Assembly: GCF_003583365.1 (NCBI RefSeq) | Contig: NZ_QXED01000017.1 | Span: 29,273 to 93,272, forward strand | Direction: 5' to 3' | Length of the DNA: 64,000 nucleotides | Source: Fibrisoma montanum | Lineage (GTDB): Bacteria > Bacteroidota > Bacteroidia > Cytophagales > Spirosomataceae | Part shown: piece after piece, positions 57,766 to 64,000 of the stretch | Position numbering within the stretch: position 1 is the first letter of the stretch | Layout: each line of letters starts with the position of its first letter | Translations under genes and position numbers: made by a program | Notes under the pieces: generated by a model | Databases searched by the model: none | Told to the model about the DNA's origin: nothing | What the model saw: only the letters and a program-made list of their open reading frames with translations

Positions 57766-58380
57766 TTAGAATACGAGGCTCGACAGGGTCTCCGGCAGGT
57801 AAAACAGCAGCCCTACGGTGCAGATGGTCCAGTTTTTACGCAGACTGTTCAGGGATTTCTGCAGCAGATTATACACCGATTGCCGACCGAGGTGCATAAC
57901 CTCCGCAATCTGTTCGAAACTCAGATTCTGGTAGAACCGCAGGTAGATAAGTTCTTTCTGACGCTGTGGTAAGTGATTCAGTACGCGCTCCAGCCGGCGA
58001 ATCTGGTATACTTCGTGTTCCTCTTCAATCAGTCGGATGTCGGCCGCAAACTCCACCGAAAATGAGTAGTCATCGGAAAGATCGGCCTGATGGGCCCCGT
58101 GCGTTTTTGACAACTCGCGCAGGATGCGGGTTTTGAGCACGACCAGCAGATATGATCGTACATTCTCGACCGAACTAATGGTATCCTGTATCTTCCAGAG
58201 GTTGACAAACACCTCCTGGATGCAGTCTTTTACGAACTCACGGTCGGCATGCAGACGCATCCCCCAGTGAAAGAGATCGGCGTAGTAAGTCTGCATCAGC
58301 TTCGCGAGGGCGTAAATGTCGCCCGCCCGGTATTCCTGCCAGAGTTGTTGTGCTTCGTCTGAGGGTAAGCGTCTGATCAT
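57766..58380 (-). CDS. ECF RNA polymerase sigma factor (glucarate locus)
   Basis: A 204-residue sigma factor with region 2 (HWGMRLHADREFVKDCIQEVFVNLW) and region 4 (LPQRQKELIYLRFYQNLSFEQIAEVMHLGRQSVYNLLQKSLNSLR). The ATG at 58380 starts MIRRLPSDEA; an extra 10 codons upstream are not conserved in type. The end is a hydrophobic helix (TVGLLFYLPETLSSLVF). It is the first gene of the long minus-strand cluster and its likely master switch. Confidence 0.93.
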   Translation of the reverse strand: MIRRLPSDEAQQLWQEYRAGDIYALAKLMQTYYADLFHWGMRLHADREFVKDCIQEVFVNLWKIQDTISSVENVRSYLLVVLKTRILRELSKTHGAHQADLSDDYSFSVEFAADIRLIEEEHEVYQIRRLERVLNHLPQRQKELIYLRFYQNLSFEQIAEVMHLGRQSVYNLLQKSLNSLRKNWTICTVGLLFYLPETLSSLVF

Positions 58381-58487
58381 AACCGGGAGTGCCTTTGGTA
58401 GGATGATCAATTTTTCAGCAGAAGTTACCCTCTTTTTTAAAACTATTTTTTTAAAAAATTAGAAAATACCTACATATACATAAATAA

Positions 58488-58529
58488 GCGCTCTTTTACC
58501 AGCCGATTTGCCGACCGAAAAAAGAGCGC
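58488..58529. other. Inverted repeat downstream of the small envelope protein gene
   Basis: GCGCTCTTTT (58488-58497) pairs with 58520-58529 across a 22-nt loop. It lies where the minus-strand envelope gene ends and could be a weak terminator, though it lacks a long U tract. Confidence 0.4.
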
Positions 58530-58561
58530 CGTTGGTAGCAGCCTCAGCAATGGAATTGACG

Positions 58562-59158
58562 TCAATACGTTCGCAGGACGCGCAGCCGGTGGTTTTTGTT
58601 GATCCGGTACCGTGGATTACTCAGTTGCTGAAAAATTCCCCCGCTCATGGCGAGTATACCCGTGACGGGCAGCAACGTGGGGTCAATCTGTCCGGAGTTG
58701 ATTACGCCGGCGGCAAAATAGACGACCCCCGCAATCGGCAGCATGGTACCGGCGGCCGTGACGAACGGAATCCGGCGGTGAATGTAGATACGCTGCACTT
58801 CATCGAGCCGGAACGTAACGGGTTCGTCGCGGTTCATAACCTCATTGGCAACCAGAATACTGAATGTACTGTCTGAAACGTCGTATAACTGCTCGCGGTA
58901 TTTTTCGCCCCGCGCTTTGAAGTGAATTTCAGTGCCCTGAAAAAACCGATGGCGCCGGAAACCTCCGAGCGCATGGTTCACATCGAGCGCCAGGTACCGC
59001 GATGGTCTGATCAGGGCCGTGTAGGAAGCGCCTTTGCGTTGCAGAAGCTGTTCGGTCGTCAAGGTATCGGTCGGCTGGGCCATCAGGCCGGTAGCCGTCA
59101 GGGCCAGACAGCCGGTTAAAAGCAGGGGAAGCAGGAAGCGAACAGGAACCAATTGCAT
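58562..59158 (-). CDS. Secreted/membrane hypothetical protein
   Basis: A 198-residue protein beginning MQLVPVRFLLPLLL, a signal peptide ending LMAQ. The middle has GTEIHFKARGEKYREQL and VTFRLDEVQRIYIHRRIP, followed by two hydrophobic stretches (FVTAAGTMLPIAGVVYFAAG and LLPVTGILAMSGGIF). The pattern resembles Bacteroidota envelope proteins with a beta-rich region before two C-terminal helices. I do not recognise a function. The ATG at 59158 is chosen over 12 codons more, which would precede the signal. Confidence 0.65.
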   Translation of the reverse strand: MQLVPVRFLLPLLLTGCLALTATGLMAQPTDTLTTEQLLQRKGASYTALIRPSRYLALDVNHALGGFRRHRFFQGTEIHFKARGEKYREQLYDVSDSTFSILVANEVMNRDEPVTFRLDEVQRIYIHRRIPFVTAAGTMLPIAGVVYFAAGVINSGQIDPTLLPVTGILAMSGGIFQQLSNPRYRINKNHRLRVLRTY

Positions 59159-59263
59159 AGAATGAATGACGGTAGTTGTTTCCAATAACGCCAAAACCGA
59201 CCATTCGGCCCGATTTTTTTGGAAAGTTTAACCCTTTCGGCGGGCGTTGGCTAATTTGCGGGC

Positions 59264-60331
59264 ATGATTGACGCCAACCGACTCCGTACCTTCACCGAAC
59301 AGATTTTTGTGGCCATTGGCTGCTCCGAGGCCGACGCCCGACTCTCCGCCGACGTACTGATCAGCGCCGATCTGCGGGGCGTTGACTCGCACGGCGTAGC
59401 CCGCCTACCGGGCTACATCCGGCTGTACGACCACGGCCGATTGAATCCGCAGCCCCGCATTCGGGTGGTGCACGAAACCCCATCGACGGCCGTAGTCGAC
59501 GGCGACCGGGGTCTTGGGCTGGTGGTCGGGCCGGCCGCCATGCAGATCGCCATCGAAAAAGCCCGCGTGGCCGGCACCGGCTGGGTAGCCGTTCGGAACT
59601 CCAACCACTTCGGCATCGCGGGGTACCACGCCCTGCTGGCTACCGAACACGACATGATCGGCCAGGCCATGACCCATGCCGCCCCACTCGTCGCTCCCAC
59701 GTTTTCGCTGGAGAAAATGCTCGGCACGAACCCCATCGCCGTGGCGGTTCCGGCCCTCACCGAACCGCCGTTTCTGGCCGATTTTGCTTCAACGGCCGTT
59801 GCCTACGGCAAACTCGAAATTCTGCAGCGCAAAGGCCAGCCCGCGCCCATCGGCTGGGCACAGGCCGCCGACGGCGGCCCCACCACCGACAGCAACGCGG
59901 TAAAAAACGGCGGGGCGCTGCTCCCCCTCGGCTCTGACCGCGAACACGGCAGCCATAAAGGGTACGGTCTGGGTGCCATTGTCGACATCTTTTCGGGGGT
60001 ATTGTCCGGTGCCAACTACGGCCCGTGGGTACCGCCCTTTGCCACGGCCGGCTTCATGCAGGCCGACGAGGGCGTAGGCATTGGAACGGGCCATTTTTTC
60101 GGAGCGATGCGGATTGACGCCTTCCGCCCAGCCGACGATTTCAAAGCGCACATGGACACCTGGATTCAGCGGTTCCGGTCGGCGAAGGCCGTGGAAGGCC
60201 AGCGCGTGCTCGTCCCCGGCGATCCCGAGCGGGCTATGGAAGCCGAACGGCTGGTCACGGGCATACCCGTACTGGAACCGGTCATTAAAAGCCTGGACGA
60301 ACTGGGCGAGCGGTTCGGAGTGAGGTTGTAA
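59264..60331 (+). CDS. Ldh-family (malate/L-lactate dehydrogenase type) oxidoreductase
   Basis: A 355-residue NAD(P)-dependent dehydrogenase of the MDH/LDH2 fold. Typical motifs are GVDSHGVARLPGY, the catalytic-site His in RNSNHFGIAGYHALLA, LGTNPIAVAVPA and GSHKGYGLGAIVDIFSG near the end. Family members oxidise malate, L-lactate, ureidoglycolate, sulfolactate or similar 2-hydroxyacids, so the substrate cannot be fixed from sequence. It is divergent from the small envelope gene. Its closeness to the glucarate cluster may be coincidental. Confidence 0.88.
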   Translation: MIDANRLRTFTEQIFVAIGCSEADARLSADVLISADLRGVDSHGVARLPGYIRLYDHGRLNPQPRIRVVHETPSTAVVDGDRGLGLVVGPAAMQIAIEKARVAGTGWVAVRNSNHFGIAGYHALLATEHDMIGQAMTHAAPLVAPTFSLEKMLGTNPIAVAVPALTEPPFLADFASTAVAYGKLEILQRKGQPAPIGWAQAADGGPTTDSNAVKNGGALLPLGSDREHGSHKGYGLGAIVDIFSGVLSGANYGPWVPPFATAGFMQADEGVGIGTGHFFGAMRIDAFRPADDFKAHMDTWIQRFRSAKAVEGQRVLVPGDPERAMEAERLVTGIPVLEPVIKSLDELGERFGVRL

Positions 60332-60487
60332 GCTAGACACTTTTCCAAAGCAATAAGGTTAAACTGAGCCCTTTGTGTCTGATGGTAGTAAGCAAAATTT
60401 CGACAAAGTCAGTCAAAAAGAAACCAGCATAAACTAAGACAACCTATCAAAAAAATCCCTAATCCTTACAAGCTTACAAGAGCCTAT

Positions 60488-60518
60488 TTTGCCTTCTGGC
60501 CGTTTTGCCATATATTGT
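60488..60518 (+). promoter_or_regulatory. Promoter of the ATP-grasp gene
   Basis: TTTG at 60488-60491 is followed after 19 bp by TATATTGT at 60511-60518 (six of eight matches to TAnnTTTG). This is the best complete -33/-7 pair in the window; the ATG follows 22 bp later. Confidence 0.6.
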
Positions 60519-60540
60519 TCCATAAAAACGCTCACCGACT

Positions 60541-62031
60541 ATGTTAGCACAAACTCAGACGCTAAACGGAATGACCCAATCGCAAGGACAGACAGCTGCC
60601 GTTAACTTTTCGTTCAGCGATTATCAGATCGAAAACTTTTTCGATGAGATGTTCGCGGGCGATAGTCAGGTAAGGCCCGGCTACACTCCTTTCCGGCAGC
60701 GTGTTGAGCAACTGACTCGTGAGGAACTGATCAGCCGGCAGCATGCCGCCGAACGGGCGCTGATGAGCATGGGCATTACGTTCAATGTATACTCCGAAGG
60801 CGAAGGTACTGAGCGGATCATGCCCATCGACATCATCCCGCGCATCATCGAATCGGCCGAGTGGAATCAGCTGGAACTGGGTCTGATTCAGCGAATTAAG
60901 GCGATCAATATGTTCATTGACGATGTATACAATGAACAGCGCATTTTGAACGACGGCGTCGTACCGCGCGACCTGATCGAATCCAGCAAATGTTTCCTGC
61001 CGCCCTGCATTGGGCTGAAACCGCCCAAAGACATCTGGTGCCACATCACTGGTACGGACCTGATCCGGGGCGACGATGGCCAGTTCATGGTGCTGGAAGA
61101 CAACCTACGGTGCCCGTCGGGGGTGTCCTACATGCTCGAAAACCGGGAACTGACCAAGCAGACTTTTCCGGAAGTACTGGCCCAGACGGGTGTCCGGCCC
61201 GTTTCTGACTATCCGACGCGACTGCTTCAGTTGCTTCAGTACATTGCTGATCGACCCAAACCGACCGTGGTGGTTCTGACGCCGGGCATTTACAATTCAG
61301 CGTATTTCGAACACTCCTACCTCGCGCAGCAGATGGGCGTTGAACTGGTCGAAGCCCGCGATCTGGTGGTGTCGGGTGGTTACGTAAAGATGCGGACCAC
61401 CAAAGGTTTCCAGATTGTTGACGTGATCTACCGGCGCATCGACGATACGTTCCTCGATCCAAAAACCTTTAATCCCGACTCGCTGATCGGCGTACCCGGC
61501 ATTTTCGAAGTCTATAAAAAAGGCCGCGTAGCCCTGGCCAATGCCCCCGGCACGGGCGTCGCCGACGACAAGGTAATTTACGCGTACGTACCGCGCATCA
61601 TCAAGTACTACCTCAACGAGGAGCCGATTATTCAGAACGTTAAAACCTACATTTGCCGCGAACCGGACGATTGTGAATACGTACTGGAGAACATTGCCGA
61701 GCTCGTCGTGAAGGAAGCCAATGAAGCCGGTGGGTACGGTATGCTCATCGGCCCTAAAGCGACCAAGGAAGAACACGATACGTTCCGGGAGAAAATCCGG
61801 GCCAATCCGCGCAACTACATCGCTCAGCCAACCATCTCGCTCTCGCGGGTGCCATGCATCGTGGGCGATCATGCCGAAGGTCGGCACGTTGACCTCCGTC
61901 CGTACATCCTCTACGGCGACGGTGTGAACGTGATCCCGGGCGGTCTGACGCGCGTAGCGCTCCGGAAAGGATCACTCGTCGTGAACTCGTCGCAGGGCGG
62001 GGGCGGTAAGGATACGTGGGTTCTTTACTAA
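60541..62031 (+). CDS. Circularly permuted ATP-grasp family protein
   Basis: A 496-residue member of the CP-ATP-grasp type 2 family. Conserved segments include IDIIPRIIESAEWNQLELGL, KAINMFIDDVYNEQRIL, RCPSGVSYMLENR, VVVLTPGIYNSAYFEHSYLA and the C-terminal VNSSQGGGGKDTWVL. Family members probably ligate a carboxylate to an amine to make a modified peptide. They are usually followed by an alpha-E protein and a transglutaminase-like protease. Here neither follows: the next gene is a GT2 glycosyltransferase. Its own promoter is visible at 60488-60518. Confidence 0.9.
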   Translation: MLAQTQTLNGMTQSQGQTAAVNFSFSDYQIENFFDEMFAGDSQVRPGYTPFRQRVEQLTREELISRQHAAERALMSMGITFNVYSEGEGTERIMPIDIIPRIIESAEWNQLELGLIQRIKAINMFIDDVYNEQRILNDGVVPRDLIESSKCFLPPCIGLKPPKDIWCHITGTDLIRGDDGQFMVLEDNLRCPSGVSYMLENRELTKQTFPEVLAQTGVRPVSDYPTRLLQLLQYIADRPKPTVVVLTPGIYNSAYFEHSYLAQQMGVELVEARDLVVSGGYVKMRTTKGFQIVDVIYRRIDDTFLDPKTFNPDSLIGVPGIFEVYKKGRVALANAPGTGVADDKVIYAYVPRIIKYYLNEEPIIQNVKTYICREPDDCEYVLENIAELVVKEANEAGGYGMLIGPKATKEEHDTFREKIRANPRNYIAQPTISLSRVPCIVGDHAEGRHVDLRPYILYGDGVNVIPGGLTRVALRKGSLVVNSSQGGGGKDTWVLY

Positions 62032-62074
62032 GCGGAGTCTTATTTACTGGCCGGTGTTTATAGCGCAGCAGGGT

Positions 62075-62082
62075 TATCTTTG
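62075..62082 (+). promoter_or_regulatory. -7 element before the glycosyltransferase
   Basis: TATCTTTG matches TAnnTTTG. It overlaps a TTG that could otherwise be read as the start, so the true start must lie downstream. Confidence 0.55.
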
Positions 62083-62106
62083 CCCTCTCACTATCAATAC
62101 GCTGTC

Positions 62107-63087
62107 TTGCCCGATCTCAGCATTATTATTGTCAATTACAAAACTCCTCAGTTGATTCTGAATTGCCTGGCGTCCGTCTACGCGCATACATCAGGCATCG
62201 ATTTTGAGATCATTATTGTTGACAACCAGTCGAATGACAACAGCCAGGCCCTCATTCAGCAGGCGTATCCGGCCGTTCGCTGGTTCGACATGGGCTATAA
62301 CGCCGGTTTTGCCCGGGCCAACAACCTGGGCATTAAACACGCGCAGGGCCGGAACGTACTGCTGCTCAATTCCGATACGCTGCTGCTCGACAACCTGCTG
62401 GCCCGCTGCGTTCGGGTACTCGACGAAAACCCCGACGTAGCGGCCGTTGGTGCTCATCAACTGAGCCGCGACCGGCAACTCCGGCCTAACCTGTACACTA
62501 CCTTCGGGCAGATGCGCCGGGCGTTTTACATCATTCCCATTACGCCGTTTTTTCAGAAGCTGCTCTACCGCTTCGTTCCCGACACGCAGTATGCCGACCC
62601 GAGTCAGGTTGACTGGCTATCCGGCGCGTTTCTGATGACCCGTCCGTCGACGATTGCCAGGGCGGGCGGGCTGGACGAACGCTTTTTCATGTACGGCGAA
62701 GATGTAGAATGGGGGCATCGGCTTGGCCGGCAGGGGCGGATGCTGTTGTTGCCCAATGCCGCTTTCGTGCATCTCGAATACGGCAGCAGTACGGACTATC
62801 AGCAGCATGAGGTTACCTACATCAACCGCTTCAAGCCCCAGGTACAGGTGTCGCAGCTGCTCTGGATCCGGAAACAATACGGAGCCGGCGCTTACCTGGT
62901 TCTGATCCTGCATTACATAACGATGATTCCCATCGTTTTTCTGTGGAAAATGGCCGTGAACCTCCGTAATCGCCAGCCGCTTTTCAGCGAACTGGATAAC
63001 CAGCGGGCGTTTGCCGGTCAGGTCCGGATTTTCCTTCGTTTTTTCTGGCAAACCCTGTTTAACCGACCCGGTTTCTACAAAGTCTGA
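62107..63087 (+). CDS. Family 2 glycosyltransferase
   Basis: A 326-residue GT-A enzyme. LSIIIVNYKTPQL opens it, VDNQSNDNS binds the nucleotide sugar, LLNSDTLLLD is the DxD equivalent, and the acceptor-side motif reads DERFFMYGEDVEWGHR. The C-terminal third has a membrane-associated helix (LVLILHYITMIPIVFLW). The fold is that of rhamnosyl- or galactosyltransferases of polysaccharide assembly. The start is taken as TTG at 62107, because the TTG at 62080 lies inside the -7 promoter box. No other polysaccharide genes are adjacent. Confidence 0.88.
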   Translation: MPDLSIIIVNYKTPQLILNCLASVYAHTSGIDFEIIIVDNQSNDNSQALIQQAYPAVRWFDMGYNAGFARANNLGIKHAQGRNVLLLNSDTLLLDNLLARCVRVLDENPDVAAVGAHQLSRDRQLRPNLYTTFGQMRRAFYIIPITPFFQKLLYRFVPDTQYADPSQVDWLSGAFLMTRPSTIARAGGLDERFFMYGEDVEWGHRLGRQGRMLLLPNAAFVHLEYGSSTDYQQHEVTYINRFKPQVQVSQLLWIRKQYGAGAYLVLILHYITMIPIVFLWKMAVNLRNRQPLFSELDNQRAFAGQVRIFLRFFWQTLFNRPGFYKV

Positions 63088-63183
63088 CCCGCAGAAAATG
63101 TTCGTATTGACAGTATCCTAGAATATATACCGCAGACGTACCGGTTTGCTGGTTTCTGGCGTTAAACGAGAAATCATCAACGT

Positions 63184-64000
63184 ATGAGATTTTTCTATAC
63201 TCTCGGACTGGGCATACTCGGGTTATGTCTGCTCAGCCCCGGCTATACCTATGCGACGCACGTGCGGGCAGGGGAAATCACGACCCGCCGGCTTTCGCCT
63301 AACTCGCTCACTTATGAGATTACCCTGACGGCTTATTTTGACGAACAAAATGGTCGTTTAGCCAGTGATGGTCAGGGTGTTGTCCCGTTTTGTTTCGGCG
63401 ATGGAACCACCCAGGACGTATCCCGTAGCGTTCGTCAACCCATTGGTTTTGGCTCATCCCTGAACATATACCGGGTTACGCACACATTTCCCGGCCCGGG
63501 CACTTACACCATTGGTATACAGATCATTAACCGGAACGCAAACACGAGAAACCTGCCGCCGGCCTCGTTAAACATAAGTTTCTACGTCTCGACAACGATC
63601 GTGATCAACCCGGCCCTGCAGATCAACTCTACGCCGGTGATGCTCAACCCGCCCCTGGACTCGGCCCGCGTGGGCCAGCGCTTCTGCCACAACCCGGCCG
63701 CCTTCGACGTCGACGGCGACAGCCTGGCCTACCGCCTGAGCGTACCTAAAGATGCTCCGGGCTCGCCGTGCATCAGCCGGAATTACCCTGGTTATCAGAA
63801 TCCTACGCAATACAGCCGCAACAGCGAATCGGGGGGCCCGGCCTCGTTCTCGATCAACGCCAGCACGGGCGAACTCTGCTGGGACGCCCCCGGCGAGGAG
63901 GGCCAGTACAACTTCGCCTTCATCGTCGAGGAGTGGCGTAACGGCGTGCTCATCGGCGAGATCACCCGCGACATGCAGATCATCGTCCTCGACCAGCCCA
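63184..64000 (+). CDS. Large secreted surface protein, gliding-associated type, 3'-truncated by window
   Basis: The frame opens with ATG at 63184 and is still open at the window end (272 codons visible). A signal peptide ends at about residue 23 (GYTYA), followed by THVRAGEITTRRLSPNSLTYEITLT, the N-terminal motif of very long Bacteroidota adhesin-like proteins that carry PKD/Ig repeats and usually end in a gliding-motility-type secretion (type IX) domain. The repeat-rich part and C-terminus lie outside the window. Base composition shifts sharply to high G+C near 63600, with a lower patch at about 63770-63820. Confidence 0.82.
   Translation, partial: MRFFYTLGLGILGLCLLSPGYTYATHVRAGEITTRRLSPNSLTYEITLTAYFDEQNGRLASDGQGVVPFCFGDGTTQDVSRSVRQPIGFGSSLNIYRVTHTFPGPGTYTIGIQIINRNANTRNLPPASLNISFYVSTTIVINPALQINSTPVMLNPPLDSARVGQRFCHNPAAFDVDGDSLAYRLSVPKDAPGSPCISRNYPGYQNPTQYSRNSESGGPASFSINASTGELCWDAPGEEGQYNFAFIVEEWRNGVLIGEITRDMQIIVLDQP

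Noticed and set aside
58488..58529. Strong Rho-independent terminator
   Set aside because: The stem is good but the loop is long and no U tract follows in the direction of the gene.
62080..62106. TTG at 62080 as the glycosyltransferase start
   Set aside because: It lies inside the -7 promoter box TATCTTTG, so it would not be in the transcript; the TTG at 62107 fits the family N-terminus.

Overview
The window looks like chromosomal DNA of a Bacteroidota species, most probably a Cytophagales member of the Spirosoma/Fibrella type. The evidence is several SusC/SusD outer-membrane pairs, a hybrid two-component regulator fused to an AraC domain, two ECF sigma/FecR pairs, promoters with the Bacteroidota -7 element TAnnTTTG, a gliding-type surface protein and a G+C content in the mid-fifties (estimated by eye). 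Genus-level placement is inference. No rRNA, tRNA, insertion sequence, prophage or CRISPR array was seen.

Layout. (1) 1-6.5 kb: the C-terminal part of a hybrid sensor/regulator, then a di-heme cytochrome c, a cysteine-synthase-like enzyme, an SDR-fold protein and a ScyD/ScyE-like lipoprotein. The cytochrome and ScyD genes carry near-identical promoters with two operator copies 21 bp apart. (2) 6.5-9.8 kb: a copper P-type ATPase and a small HMA metal chaperone. (3) 9.8-14.7 kb: a GH3-family enzyme, a Rad52-like protein and mutS. (4) 14.7-17.8 kb: an AT-richer patch (DUF433 protein, propeller lipoprotein), a BtuF-like protein with three hairpins inserted in frame, and a DUF2911 protein. (5) 17.8-21.7 kb: an AraC regulator convergent with an epimerase and a DUF4260 protein, then aroA. 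(6) 21.7-28.1 kb: a SusC/SusD pair with a GH144-like glucanase, probably for beta-1,2-glucan. (7) 28.2-36.9 kb: two thioredoxin-fold proteins, a GH92 mannosidase, nhaA, a GH106 rhamnosidase and a sugar isomerase. (8) 37.0-44.2 kb: a SusC/SusD pair with its own FecR and sigma factor. (9) 44.2-58.4 kb: one long minus-strand cluster of sigma, FecR, SusC, SusD, aldolase, GntP permease, tartronate semialdehyde reductase, a mannonate-dehydratase-like protein, glucarate dehydratase and a beta-propeller protein. Together these form an almost complete route from D-glucarate to D-glycerate under its own surface-signalling system. (10) 58.5-64 kb: a small envelope protein, an Ldh-family dehydrogenase, an orphan circularly permuted ATP-grasp protein, a GT2 glycosyltransferase and the start of a large surface protein that runs off the window.

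The most unusual signals are small palindromic elements. A three-hairpin element lies in frame inside the BtuF-like gene. A second family, of tandem CGTCAGACG units, occurs twice in frame inside the epimerase (encoding N-A-S-D-V-P-S-D both times) and three times between genes. Other repeats are a heptamer array that supplies the stop codon of the aldolase, a MITE-like inverted repeat upstream of fecR, and an inverted repeat that contains the aroA start codon. These look like mobile or expandable palindromes that coding sequences tolerate.
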